From the NCBI GenBank assembly GCA_031551765.1, contig JAVBNC010000154.1, positions 1 through 29,148 of the forward strand: DNA of 29,148 nt, read 5' to 3'. A program made the translations under genes and the position numbers. Below, in pieces: positions 1 to 8,052 of this stretch (positions are counted from its first letter, which is position 1; each line of letters begins with the position of its first letter). This DNA is from JAVBNC01 sp031551765. Lineage in GTDB: Bacteria; Desulfobacterota; Desulfovibrionia; Desulfovibrionales; Desulfovibrionaceae. The notes beneath the pieces were generated by a model that worked only from the letters and a program-made list of their open reading frames with translations, was not told the origin of the DNA and did not search any database.

Positions 1-262
1 GGACCCCCTATCCCCTTCCAAAGAACTTTGACGGGGGTATGGGGCCGCTTCTCGTTGATGCCAGGGTACCGTACAATGATGGTACCACTCTTTTCACTCT
101 TTCAATCCAGTACCCGCCAGTATGTGAGCGCCGTGGCGCGACAATTCCGCAGGATAGCGGAATTGCCCGCCGGGGTCCTCCCCGGCGCCCCGAAGGGGTG
201 AGGGCCAGGACGGCCCGAATCAACAGAACGGCAGATGTGCACTCTTTTTTAGTTACCTTGTA
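1..262. other. Intergenic region with a cluster of hairpins, no gene
   Basis: I see no credible gene here. The stretch holds several inverted repeats: GGTACC at 65-70 repeated at 81-86; CAATTCCGC (142-150) pairing with GCGGAATTG (157-165); CGCCGGGG (168-175) pairing with CCCCGGCG (180-187); and CCCC-GAA-GGGG at 188-198. The three consecutive hairpins at 142-198 would form on either strand. The first 30 bases, read on the minus strand, resemble the G-rich tail around 3463-3496. The open frames crossing this region have no plausible ribosome binding site or recognisable product. Confidence 0.5.
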
Positions 263-343
263 TGGGGTCCAGGGGCGCCAGCCCTTGGCGGGTGCAGGGC
301 AGAGCCCTGCTTCGACTCTTAGATGGCTTCGACAAAATTGCCT
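263..343 (-). repeat. 3'-UTR repeat, copy A (double hairpin)
   Basis: The stretch begins directly behind the stop codon of the aminotransferase gene. It closely matches 13278-13365, which lies directly behind the stop codon of another minus-strand gene. The core contains GCAGGGC-AGA-GCCCTGC (294-310), a 7-bp stem with a 3-base loop. Next to it lies a second imperfect arm pair around GGGGCGCC/GCCCTTGG. Both copies share the shorter tail ATGGCTTCG. Position and structure suggest a terminator or 3'-end-protecting repeat; this role is inferred. Confidence 0.6.
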
Positions 344-1447
344 TTACGGCTTCGTCAAAGCGTCCTCAATAGCGGCCAGCGCCTTGTCCATAAGCCCCAG
401 GTCGGCCTGGGTGCCCATGTGGCCGAGGCGGAAGACTTTGCCGCTCATGGGCCCGAAACTGCCGGTGACGATAAGGCCCCGGCGGCGCAGGCGCTCTTTC
501 CAGTCCGGCCAGGCTATGCCTTGCGGCACAAGGGCGGCGGTGACGGTGGGGGAATGGACCGCGCCGGGCACGGGGAAGAGCGTGAGGCCCAGACGGGCGA
601 GGCCTTCGCGGCAGCGCTTTGCAACGGCTTCGTGCCGGGTGAAACAGGCTTCCATCCCCTCCCGCAGAATAGCTTCGGCCCCGGCTTTCAGGGTGGCCAC
701 GCCGTGCCAGTAGGGGGTGTAGGGGCAGCGGCCGTCCCGGCGGATAGTGCGGAAGGGCAGAATGGCGTCGTAGCCCTGGTAAGCCACGGCTTCCATTTTT
801 TCCCAGGCCCGGGGGCTGACGCCGATCATGCTCATGGACGGCGGCGCGGACAGGCATTTTTGCGAACCGGCCAGCATAAGGTCCACCTGCCAGGAATCGG
901 TAAGCACGGGCACGCCGCCCAGGCTGGCCACGGCGTCCACGTAGAACAGCGGCACGCCGAGGCGCTTTTTCATCTCGCCCAGGGCGTCCAGGGGGTTCAA
1001 GGTGCCGGAAGGCGTTTCGCAGTGCACGGCGGTGAGCATGGCGGGCCGGGTGGTGCGAATGGCCTCTTCCACGCGCTGCAGGCTGTCGCCGCAGCCTATG
1101 GTGCTGTCGTAGGGCAGGGAGACGCTGTGCACGGTGCAGCCCAAGGAAGCGGCCATTTCCCCTATGCCGTCGCCAAACACGCCGGTGCCCACGCAGACCA
1201 CGGAATCCCCCGGCTTGAGGCAGCTTTTCAGGGCCGCCCACAGGGCCAGCATGCCTTCTCCCGTCATGAGCACCACCTCGTTTTGGGTGCCCATAAGTTG
1301 CGCGATAAGGCGGCTGGTCCGGTCGTAAAAGGGAATGAAATCCGGTTCCACCTGGCCGGAGCCGAAGTCCCGGCACATGGCGGCCAGCACGTCCGGGTGC
1401 AGGGTGACCGGGCCGGGTATCATGGGGATGGGGGCGTAGCTTTTCAT
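344..1447 (-). CDS. Class V aminotransferase, alanine-glyoxylate / serine-pyruvate type
   Basis: This is a 367-residue cytosolic PLP enzyme of the fold-type I, class V aminotransferase family, which transfers amino groups between alanine or serine and glyoxylate or pyruvate. The N-terminal PGPV motif (residues 11-14) is typical. HCETPSG (142-148) and YVDAVAS (169-175) carry residues that hold the cofactor, with Asp171 expected at the pyridine nitrogen. SQKCLS (195-200) contains the probable Schiff-base lysine, Lys197. The length is normal for the family. The start follows GAGG about 11 bases upstream. The gene lies 19 bp behind the pyridoxal kinase gene on the same strand, so the two probably form one operon. 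The exact substrate (glyoxylate, 2-aminoethylphosphonate or another) cannot be read from the sequence. Related hydrogenase small-subunit-like and phosphoserine aminotransferase families are alternatives, but less likely. Confidence 0.85.
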   Translation of the reverse strand: MKSYAPIPMIPGPVTLHPDVLAAMCRDFGSGQVEPDFIPFYDRTSRLIAQLMGTQNEVVLMTGEGMLALWAALKSCLKPGDSVVCVGTGVFGDGIGEMAASLGCTVHSVSLPYDSTIGCGDSLQRVEEAIRTTRPAMLTAVHCETPSGTLNPLDALGEMKKRLGVPLFYVDAVASLGGVPVLTDSWQVDLMLAGSQKCLSAPPSMSMIGVSPRAWEKMEAVAYQGYDAILPFRTIRRDGRCPYTPYWHGVATLKAGAEAILREGMEACFTRHEAVAKRCREGLARLGLTLFPVPGAVHSPTVTAALVPQGIAWPDWKERLRRRGLIVTGSFGPMSGKVFRLGHMGTQADLGLMDKALAAIEDALTKP

Positions 1448-1466
1448 GGTTTTATGACCTCAGTGG

Positions 1467-2342
1467 TTACAGCAGCATATAAGAGCTGGAAGTCATGGGC
1501 ATGTGCAGGGTCTGCAGCACGCGCTCCAGCAAAATGCCGTCACGGCAGGGCAGTTTGTGGCCGAACGTGGCGCGTATGCCCAGAGTGACAAACTGCACGG
1601 CCCGGTCTATGGCCACGGGCAGGCTGTCGCCCTGGAGCAGGCTGCCGGTGAGCACGCTGGCAAAGGTATCGCCCGTGCCGGGGTAAAAGGCCGGGATATA
1701 GTCGCAGCGCACCTGCCAGAAACGGTCCTGGCCCTTATCGTAGGCCACCACCGCGCTTTTGTGCTCTTCGCCGGGCAGGGGCGCGCTGGTAATGACCGCC
1801 AGTTCCGGCCCCAGGTCCGCCAGGCGGCGCAGCCATTCCTTTTGCGCCTCAGGGGCCAGGGCGTGGCCGGGGTAGGGTTCGTTCAGCAGAAAGGCGGCTT
1901 CCGTCAGGTTGGGGGTGATGCAATGGGCTCTGGTGATGAGCCAGCGCATGCGCTCCACCATTTCCGGGGTCATGGTGGGGTCCAACTGGCCGTTGTCGCC
2001 CAGCACGGGGTCCACCACCGCGATGCCGCCGGGCGCGAGGCAGGCTTCTATGCAGGCGGCCACGGTTTCCACCTGGTCGGGGGAACCCAGAAAGCCGCTG
2101 TACACGGCTTCAAAGCGCAATCCCAGCTCCTGCCAGTGAGCGAGAAAAGAATGCATGGCGGAACTCAGGTCCACAAAGCGGAAATCGTCAAAGCCGCTGG
2201 TCTGGGTGGAGAGCACGGCCGTGGGCAGGGGGCAGACCTGCATGCCCATGGCGGACAGCACGGGAATGATCACGGTGAGGGACGTGCGGCCGAAACCGGA
2301 AAGGTCGTGAATGGCCGCGACTCTCTGGACAGGGGTAAGCAT
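1467..2342 (-). CDS. pdxY: Pyridoxal/pyridoxamine kinase (PdxY/PdxK-like)
   Basis: This is a 291-residue ribokinase-fold kinase that phosphorylates pyridoxal or pyridoxamine in the B6 salvage pathway. The N-terminal segment (VAAIHDLSGFGRTSLT) matches the substrate-binding start of PdxY/PdxK. DPVLGDNG lies mid-protein. YPGTGDTFASVLTG near the C-terminus holds the GTGD anion hole and catalytic aspartate. An upstream in-frame ATG at 2393 is possible. I chose 2342 because AGGAAA sits 5-6 bases before it and because the family homology begins there. The gene lies immediately upstream of a PLP-dependent aminotransferase, which suggests that cofactor supply is co-expressed with its user. PdxY versus PdxK cannot be separated by eye, so the symbol is tentative. 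Confidence 0.85.
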   Translation of the reverse strand: MLTPVQRVAAIHDLSGFGRTSLTVIIPVLSAMGMQVCPLPTAVLSTQTSGFDDFRFVDLSSAMHSFLAHWQELGLRFEAVYSGFLGSPDQVETVAACIEACLAPGGIAVVDPVLGDNGQLDPTMTPEMVERMRWLITRAHCITPNLTEAAFLLNEPYPGHALAPEAQKEWLRRLADLGPELAVITSAPLPGEEHKSAVVAYDKGQDRFWQVRCDYIPAFYPGTGDTFASVLTGSLLQGDSLPVAIDRAVQFVTLGIRATFGHKLPCRDGILLERVLQTLHMPMTSSSYMLL

Positions 2343-2371
2343 GGGCGTTTCCTGAGGATGAAGGACGGGAA

Positions 2372-2399
2372 AGGCGGATGGAGACTGCCCCATCCGCCT
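2372..2399 (-). terminator. Hairpin between the propeller gene and pdxY
   Basis: A perfect 10-bp stem AGGCGGATGG (2372-2381) pairs with CCATCCGCCT (2390-2399) around an 8-base loop. It lies downstream of the propeller gene and upstream of the kinase start. The minus-strand sequence after it (TTCCCGTCCTT) is only mildly T-rich, so it may be a weak terminator or an element in the kinase leader. Confidence 0.45.
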
Positions 2400-2441
2400 G
2401 AAAAATAGACAGATCCGGTCAAAATGGCAATGGCCGGGCCG

Positions 2442-3302
2442 TTATTTAAGCGTGGAAACCACCACTTCCCGGCTCTTGCGGGTAATGCCGTAAATGGTGC
2501 CCGGCTTGGAGCGGTCCCAGGCTATGCCCTGGCCCTCGATCTTGAGGGGGATGGTTTCCGCCAGCTCCAGGACGGAGCCCATTTTGGGGAAGCGTATGAC
2601 ATACACTTCCGGGTGGTCGTGGCCGGAAACGTAGAGCTGGCCGTCCGGACCCCAGGAGCCGCCGGAAATGCTCATGGGTTCGGAACGCTTGAGCACTTCC
2701 GGCGGGAAAATCCAGCTCTGCTGCACTTTCCAGTTGTCGTCCATTTTCACGAACACGGTCCGGTGGGTGTGGCCGTACACTTCCATAGAGGTGCCGAACA
2801 CACGGTTGTAGTTGGCGAACACCGCCCACCAGGCGCCGTTGTGGCGGTCCACCCAGGTGAGGGAGCCGAGCATGATGCCGAAGCTGTGCGTGCCGATGGG
2901 CTTGAGCGTGGCGGCGTCGAAAATTTCCACGGAACTGGTCATGGGGCTTTGCGGGTAGTTGGAGTGGGGCAGGTAGAGCTTGCCGTCCACCACCACGCCG
3001 CCGTCAAAGTGGATGGCCGGGAATTCCTTGCTGCCCTGCCATTTGGCCACCTGTTTGCCCGTGCTTTTTTCGTATTTGCCGATGGTGGTGTTGTCCACGG
3101 CGTAGAAGTGCTTGTCGTCCACAGCCACGCCCTGGTTGGCTTCCGCCGCTTTAAAGCGGGCCACTTCCGTAAAGGCGCGGCCGGATTTTTTGGTGGCGTT
3201 GGCCTTGGCTTCCGGCGCGGCGGCAACAGAAGAGCCGCAGCAAAGGGCGAGCAAGAGCAGGGCGGGCAGAACAATCCGTAACACGGTGCGCGAAAACTTC
3301 AT
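2442..3302 (-). CDS. Exported beta-propeller-like protein of unknown function
   Basis: This protein has 286 residues. An N-terminal signal peptide is clear: MKFSR, then a long hydrophobic stretch (about residues 7-22), ending near AAAPEA. The mature part has repeated strand-rich blocks: GVAVDDKHFYAVDNTTIGKY, FDGGVVVDGKLYLP, VEIFDAATLKPIGTHSF, WGPDGQLYVSGHD and GQGIAWDRSKPGTIYGIT. This pattern is typical of small propellers of the NHL/quinoprotein kind, although no catalytic motif is visible. The long upstream extension of the open frame is rejected because GGAGA precedes the ATG at 3302 by about 7 bases and the signal peptide starts there. Terminators at 3429-3453 and around 3492-3539 separate it from the chemoreceptor genes, so it probably has its own promoter. 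I do not recognise a specific family and assign no activity. Confidence 0.75.
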   Translation of the reverse strand: MKFSRTVLRIVLPALLLLALCCGSSVAAAPEAKANATKKSGRAFTEVARFKAAEANQGVAVDDKHFYAVDNTTIGKYEKSTGKQVAKWQGSKEFPAIHFDGGVVVDGKLYLPHSNYPQSPMTSSVEIFDAATLKPIGTHSFGIMLGSLTWVDRHNGAWWAVFANYNRVFGTSMEVYGHTHRTVFVKMDDNWKVQQSWIFPPEVLKRSEPMSISGGSWGPDGQLYVSGHDHPEVYVIRFPKMGSVLELAETIPLKIEGQGIAWDRSKPGTIYGITRKSREVVVSTLK

Positions 3303-3428
3303 GGCGGTCTCTCCGGTTGATGGTACACGCCCGCACGGCGCGGGCGCGAGGGAAGCTGCGTGGAGACGGATACGTGGCACTAGCAATGGGAAGGTTACAG
3401 TGTGATGACGGCCAGGTGCCGCAAGGAA

Positions 3429-3453
3429 CAAAAAACGCGGCATGAATCCGCGT
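3429..3453 (-). terminator. Rho-independent terminator behind the chemoreceptor genes
   Basis: Read on the minus strand, ACGCGG-ATTCATG-CCGCGT forms a 6-bp stem followed by a run of six T. It lies between the end of the downstream chemoreceptor gene and the start of the exported propeller gene, so it should end the chemoreceptor transcript. Confidence 0.7.
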
Positions 3454-3491
3454 AAGCCATAATCAAGTTTTTTGAAAGAGGGATGGGGGCC

Positions 3492-3539
3492 GGGGGAATG
3501 GGGAAAACTTTTTTGCAAAAAAGTTTTCTCCATTCCCCC
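3492..3539. terminator. 48-bp near-perfect palindrome
   Basis: Two 23-base arms (3492-3514 and 3517-3539) are complementary except for one G/T pair and are separated by GC. The centre is TTTTTTGCAAAAAA, flanked by GAAAAC/GTTTTC and GGGGGAATGG/CCATTCCCCC. It lies 13 bp behind the stop codon of the chemoreceptor gene and works symmetrically on both strands. The role is inferred as a transcript end or stabilising hairpin. Confidence 0.65.
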
Positions 3540-3551
3540 GTTTCTCCCCCT

Positions 3552-5600
3552 TTAAGCGCGTTTGAGTTCGTCCACCATATGCTGGATCTGGCGGGTGAGT
3601 TCCGTCAGCTGGTTCACGGCGCCCTTGGCGTTGTCCATGCGCTGGGAGGCCTGGTCGGCCAGGCTGTTGACCTCTTCCATGGAGCGGTTGATTTCCTCGC
3701 TGGCGGCGGACTGCTGCTCGCTGGCCGTGGCGATGGAACGCACCTTGTCCGCGGTGGCTTCGGCAATTTCCACGATAGTGCGCAGGGAAGCGCCGGCTTC
3801 CGTGGCCATTTCCGTGCTGCGGGTGACGGCCCCGGCCGCTTCCTGCATGCCCTGGATGTTTTCCTTGGTGCCGGACTGGATGGCCTTGACGGCTTCGCCC
3901 ACTTCCTTGGTGGCGGCCATGGTTTTTTCCGCCAGCTTGCGCACTTCGTCGGCCACCACGGCGAACCCGCGCCCGGCTTCGCCCGCGCGGGCGGCTTCAA
4001 TGGCGGCGTTGAGCGCCAGCAGGTTGGTCTGGTCCGCGATATCGCTGATAACGCCCATGACCCGTCCAATGCCCTGGGCCTGGTTGCCCAGGTCGTTCAG
4101 GCTGCCGGTAAGCCGCGCGGCCTGGCCGTTGACTTCGGTAATGACGCTGAGCACGCCGGCCACCACTTCGGCGCCGTTTTCCGCGTTGGTCTTGGCTTCT
4201 TCCGCGCTTTCCGCGGCGGAGGAGGCGTTGCGCGCCACTTCATAGACCGTGGCGTTCATTTCTTCCATGGCGGTGGCGGCTTCCCCGGTGCGCTGACGCT
4301 GTATTTCGGAACCGGCCACGGCCCTGTCCACCTGGTCCGCCAGGCGGTGGGAAGCGCTGGTGGTGTCGGCCACAATGGCTTCCAGACGCCCGGCCGCCTG
4401 GAGCATGCCTTCGCGCTTGGCGCTTTCCGCCTGGCGGCGGGCGGCTTCCGCCTCGGCCATGGCGGCGTTGGCTTTTTCAGACTGCTCCAGGGCTTCCGCG
4501 CTTTTGCGCTCGGAAACCGTGATCATTTCCTTGAGGTTGGCCACCATGGCCCGCAGGGCCACGGCCAGGGCGCCCACTTCGTCGTTGCGCTCCACGTCCA
4601 GGCTGCGGTCCAGGTCGCCGTGGGCCACGGCGTCGGCGTAGGTGACGCCCTTGTTGATGGCGGCCACGATGTTGTTGACCAGCAGAAAGACCAGCAGGGC
4701 GGAAAGCGCCACCACACCCAGGCCCAGGGCCAGGGAAAGGGTGCGCATGGAGGCCACTGGCTCGAACAGTTCTTTTTCCAGGGCGCGCACGGCCACGGTC
4801 CAGCCCAGGCCGGGAACCTTGGCGTAGGAATAGTACGTGTCCGTCCCGTCCCAGGACAGGGTGTAGGCGCCGGAGGCCGCTTTTTCCCTGTGCAGGCGCT
4901 TGATGGCTTCGGATTCGGCGCGTTTGGGGTCCATGACATAGGCGGCGTTGGGGTGCAGCGCTATCTGCCCGGCGGAGTCAACGGCGAAACCGTAGCCGGT
5001 CTTGCCTATCGCGATGCGGGGCAGGACCTTGGCGGTAAGCGCGGGCACGTCCACGGCCGTGTACACGATGCCGATGATGCTTTTGCTTTCGTTATACACC
5101 GGGGTGGCGGTGGCAAAGAAATAGCGGTTGGCTATGCGGCTCATCAGGGGGTTGCCGACGTTGGTTTCCCCTTTGATGGCCTTTTGGAAAAAAGGGCGGT
5201 CCTTGAAATTGATGCCCCGGAATTTCGCTTCCGTGCAGGCCACGGTGGTGCCGTCCGGCGCCACCACGCCCATGGTCTGGTACAGGGGGCGCTGGGCCAT
5301 GATTTGCGCCATCAGCGCTTCCGTGGCTTCCACTTCCTCTTTGGTGTCCCCGCCGTGTTTGGCCAGCAGGGCTTGGGTGGCGGTGCGCGAAGCCATGGTT
5401 TTGGCGTCCAGGGTGGCGCCGGAAACCACAAGCTCCAGCACGTCGGCAAGGCCTTTAGCCTCGCCTTTGGCGTCGTTGGCTATGGACGCGCGCAGAGCGC
5501 TGCTGCCCACGGCATAGGTGAGATAGCTGAGCACAAGGCAGCCCAGCAGAATGAGCCCGACAATGGGGATGAGCAATTTATTGCGCAAGTTCCAGGACAT
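3552..5600 (-). CDS. Methyl-accepting chemotaxis protein, Cache sensor (MCP 1)
   Basis: This is a 682-residue inner-membrane chemoreceptor. TM1 spans about residues 9-31. A periplasmic Cache-type sensor follows, with FKDRPFFQKAIKGE near 132-145 and ATPVYNESKSIIGIVY near 165-180. TM2 is about 286-308 and HAMP about 309-361. The cytoplasmic signalling domain has the highly conserved hairpin tip IADQTNLLALNAAIEAARAG (521-540), followed by EAGRGFAVVADEVRKLAEKT. It should control a CheA/CheW complex. There is no C-terminal CheR-docking pentapeptide; the protein ends DELKRA. An upstream ATG exists, but GGAG 6 bases before the ATG at 5600 and the TM1 start decide the call. It lies 37 bp behind a paralogue of exactly the same length, so the pair is probably one transcript ending at 3429-3539. 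The ligand is unknown. Confidence 0.9.
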   Translation of the reverse strand: MSWNLRNKLLIPIVGLILLGCLVLSYLTYAVGSSALRASIANDAKGEAKGLADVLELVVSGATLDAKTMASRTATQALLAKHGGDTKEEVEATEALMAQIMAQRPLYQTMGVVAPDGTTVACTEAKFRGINFKDRPFFQKAIKGETNVGNPLMSRIANRYFFATATPVYNESKSIIGIVYTAVDVPALTAKVLPRIAIGKTGYGFAVDSAGQIALHPNAAYVMDPKRAESEAIKRLHREKAASGAYTLSWDGTDTYYSYAKVPGLGWTVAVRALEKELFEPVASMRTLSLALGLGVVALSALLVFLLVNNIVAAINKGVTYADAVAHGDLDRSLDVERNDEVGALAVALRAMVANLKEMITVSERKSAEALEQSEKANAAMAEAEAARRQAESAKREGMLQAAGRLEAIVADTTSASHRLADQVDRAVAGSEIQRQRTGEAATAMEEMNATVYEVARNASSAAESAEEAKTNAENGAEVVAGVLSVITEVNGQAARLTGSLNDLGNQAQGIGRVMGVISDIADQTNLLALNAAIEAARAGEAGRGFAVVADEVRKLAEKTMAATKEVGEAVKAIQSGTKENIQGMQEAAGAVTRSTEMATEAGASLRTIVEIAEATADKVRSIATASEQQSAASEEINRSMEEVNSLADQASQRMDNAKGAVNQLTELTRQIQHMVDELKRA

Positions 5601-5637
5601 GGTGAACTCCGTATCGTATGCTGAGCGGAACGCCGCA

Positions 5638-7686
5638 TCAGGCCTTTCTGAATTCTTCGACAACCTGGCGGATCTGCCTGATGAGCCCGTCCAGCTCGCC
5701 CACGACGCCGATGGCCTCGCCCATGAGGGAGGAGGTTTCGTCCGCCACCCTGCTGACTTCTTCTATGCCCCGGTTGATTTCCTCGCTGGCCGCGGACTGT
5801 TCCTCGCTGGCCGTGGCAATGGAGCGGACCTTGTCCGCCGTGGCTTCGGCAATGGACAAGATGGCGCGCAAGGAAGCTCCCGCTTCCTGGGCTAGTTCCG
5901 TGCTGCGGGTTACGGAGACGGAGGCGCTTTCCATGCCCTGGATGCTGGCCTGGGTGCCCGCCTGGATGGCCTGCACGGTATCCCCCACCTCTTTGGTGGC
6001 GGCCATGGTTTTTTCCGCGAGCTTTCTCACTTCGTCGGCCACCACGGCGAAACCGCGCCCGGCTTCACCCGCTCGGGCGGCCTCAATGGCGGCGTTCAGC
6101 GCCAGCAGGTTGGTCTGGTCCGCGATATCGGTGATCACGGTCATGATCTGGCCTATGCCCTGGGCGCGCTCGCCCAGCAGGTTCAGGCGCTCTTTGAGCA
6201 GGCCGGTTTTCTGGTCCACTTCCGTAATGGCCGCCACCACGTTCCGCACGACCTTTTCGCCGTTCAGAGCGTTGCTTTTGGCCTGGTCCGCGCTTTCCGC
6301 GGCGGAACCGGCGTTGCGCGCCACCTCGTAGACTGTGGCGTTCATTTCTTCCATGGCGGTGGCGGTTTCCGTGGTGCGGTGGCGCTGGGTGTCCGCGCCC
6401 GAGGCAGCATCGTTGATGTTGGAGGAAAGGGAACTGGAGGCCGCGCCGGCCTGCTCCACGATGACGCCCAGTTGCCGCGCCGCCTGGTGCATGCCCGCGC
6501 GCTTGGCGCTTTCCGCTTCCCTTCTGGCCTCTTCCGCCTCGCTCATGGCTTTCCGGGCCTTGGCGGACTGTTCTTCCGCTTCCGCCGTCTTTTGCTCGGC
6601 GGAAGCGATCATGCCTTTCAGGTTGTCCACCATGCTGCGCAGGGCTTCGGCCAGCACGCCCAACTCGTCGTTGCGGCGCAGGGAGAGGGTGCGGTTCAAG
6701 TCGCCGCGCGCCACGGCATCGGCGTAGACCACGCCTTCCTGCAGCGCGCCCACGATATTGCGGACCACGAAAAACACGACCAGGCCCACCACCAGCACCA
6801 CGGCGGCCACCAGGCCCAGCGAGACGTCGCGCAAAAGGTGCAGGTCCGCGTAGATATCGTCGGCCGAAGCCCGCACCACGGCCACCCAGCCCGCCGACTC
6901 CACGGGTCCGTAGGCATAGAAGGTGGACACCCCGGCCCAGTCTTCGACAATTTCCCCGGGATTCTTCATTTTGGACAGCTTCTGGATCACGGGGCTTTGC
7001 TGCATTTCGCGGCTGAGAATATATTTTTTGTCCTTATGGATGATCACCCGGCCGGTCTTGGCTTCCACCACAAGGCCGTAACCTTCTTTGCCCAGGCCGA
7101 CGTTGGCCACGTATTCCTCGCCGATCTTGGCCAGGTTCAGGGCCAGGTAGAGCACGCCGATCACCTGCTTGCCGCCGCTGTCCCGCACGGGCTGGCTGAC
7201 GGCGACCACGGGTTCGCCCGTGACGGCGCTGAGATAGGCGGTGGAGATAAAGGGTTTGCCCCCCATGCTCTCCTGAAAGAAGTCCCTGCTTTTGTAATCC
7301 ACGTCGCGCGCATTGCCCGTGCTGGAAACAACCAGCTTGCCGTTTTTGTCCAGCAGCCCCAGAGTGGCGTAGAAGGGTTGGTTCTGGTCCACCACGGCCA
7401 GGCCCGCGGCGGCTCGCGTTTTGGCCGCGGCCTGGTCCGGGCCGGGCAGGAGGGAGGCGACGACCTCGTTGCGCTGCGCGAGCACCTGGATATCCACGTT
7501 GGCGTTTTCAAGGATGGCCCCGATAATGGCTTCCAGAGCGGAAGAGGAACCGTGGGCGTCATCTTTGATGGACTGGCCGAGGGCCGCGCTGGATTTGGTA
7601 TAGGCCGTGTAACTTATGCCGGCCATGCCCAGAATCAGCAGCCCAAGAATGGGCAGCAACAATTTGTTTTTCAGGGAACCGAACAT
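5638..7686 (-). CDS. Methyl-accepting chemotaxis protein, Cache sensor (MCP 2)
   Basis: This 682-residue chemoreceptor has the same layout as its downstream neighbour: TM1 about residues 9-30, a periplasmic dCache-like domain (YKSRDFFQESMGGKPFIS and VIGVLYLALNLAKIGEEYV are visible), TM2, HAMP (NDELGVLAEALRSMVDNL) and the signalling domain. The signalling hairpin is identical to that of MCP 1 at its tip. The sensor regions have diverged, so the two probably detect different small molecules. The long upstream open frame is rejected because the ATG at 7686 has a strong AGGAGG 7 bases before it and TM1 follows at once. The leader between 7687 and 7854 carries an 11-bp hairpin, and a MITE-like element lies beyond it. 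The protein ends EEFRKA, again without a CheR-tethering pentapeptide. Confidence 0.9.
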   Translation of the reverse strand: MFGSLKNKLLLPILGLLILGMAGISYTAYTKSSAALGQSIKDDAHGSSSALEAIIGAILENANVDIQVLAQRNEVVASLLPGPDQAAAKTRAAAGLAVVDQNQPFYATLGLLDKNGKLVVSSTGNARDVDYKSRDFFQESMGGKPFISTAYLSAVTGEPVVAVSQPVRDSGGKQVIGVLYLALNLAKIGEEYVANVGLGKEGYGLVVEAKTGRVIIHKDKKYILSREMQQSPVIQKLSKMKNPGEIVEDWAGVSTFYAYGPVESAGWVAVVRASADDIYADLHLLRDVSLGLVAAVVLVVGLVVFFVVRNIVGALQEGVVYADAVARGDLNRTLSLRRNDELGVLAEALRSMVDNLKGMIASAEQKTAEAEEQSAKARKAMSEAEEARREAESAKRAGMHQAARQLGVIVEQAGAASSSLSSNINDAASGADTQRHRTTETATAMEEMNATVYEVARNAGSAAESADQAKSNALNGEKVVRNVVAAITEVDQKTGLLKERLNLLGERAQGIGQIMTVITDIADQTNLLALNAAIEAARAGEAGRGFAVVADEVRKLAEKTMAATKEVGDTVQAIQAGTQASIQGMESASVSVTRSTELAQEAGASLRAILSIAEATADKVRSIATASEEQSAASEEINRGIEEVSRVADETSSLMGEAIGVVGELDGLIRQIRQVVEEFRKA

Positions 7687-7791
7687 ACTCCATCCTCCTC
7701 GGGGTGGGGCCTGTATTGCAATGGTACAGCCGGACGCGGCGAACGCCCGGCTGGAAAAAAGCCCGGTAACGCCGCGCGCTCGGACAAAGCC

Positions 7792-7819
7792 CCCTGCAGC
7801 GTTAAAAAACGCGGCAGGG
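7792..7819. promoter_or_regulatory. Inverted repeat in the leader of MCP 2
   Basis: CCCTGC-a-GCGTT-aaaa-AACGC-g-GCAGGG forms two perfect arms of 11 paired bases with one internal mismatch and a 4-base loop. It lies about 105-135 bp upstream of the MCP 2 start, in the space between the gene and a MITE-like element. It could be an operator or a hairpin in the 5' leader; no binding protein can be named. Confidence 0.4.
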
Positions 7820-7854
7820 CGCGCGGAAACCGGGTCGCTATTCTGTACTGTTTT

Positions 7855-8051
7855 AGAGCGGATTAACATTGAAAATGTCCATCTGCTCTGCAAGGATTTG
7901 TCTTCAAATCCTTGCCGCGAAATTGGCGCAGGCGGGCTTGATGCGGCACGTCCTGTGCCGCTCCCTTCGGGCGTCGCTTCGCTCCGTGCGCTTCGCATCC
8001 TGCTCCGCGACAGCCCGCCGTTAAGCGACAATCTCAAAGCGAAACTGCTCT
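7855..8051 (+). repeat. TA-flanked MITE-like structured element, copy 1 (long form)
   Basis: The element is 197 bp, bounded by AGAGCGG on the left and CTGCTCT on the right, with TA immediately at both ends (7854-7855 and 8051-8052). It begins with a hairpin of two 16-base arms and a GAA loop. In this copy the hairpin has two mismatches and one G/T pair. It is followed by GCAAGGATTTG-TCTT-CAAATCCTTGC. A long outer stem then joins GGCGGGC and ATTG to GCCCGCC and CAATCT, enclosing a 72-bp module absent from copy 3. By eye it differs from copy 2 at about 8 of 197 positions. No transposase is encoded; the open frame through it is spurious. Confidence 0.8.
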
Positions 8052-8052
8052 A

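Noticed and set aside
3483..5624. 713-residue open frame on the plus strand opposite the chemoreceptor
   Set aside because: It is antisense to a clear MCP with full domain structure. Its composition is Gly/His/Val-rich as expected from GC-rich shadows, and it has no recognisable motif.
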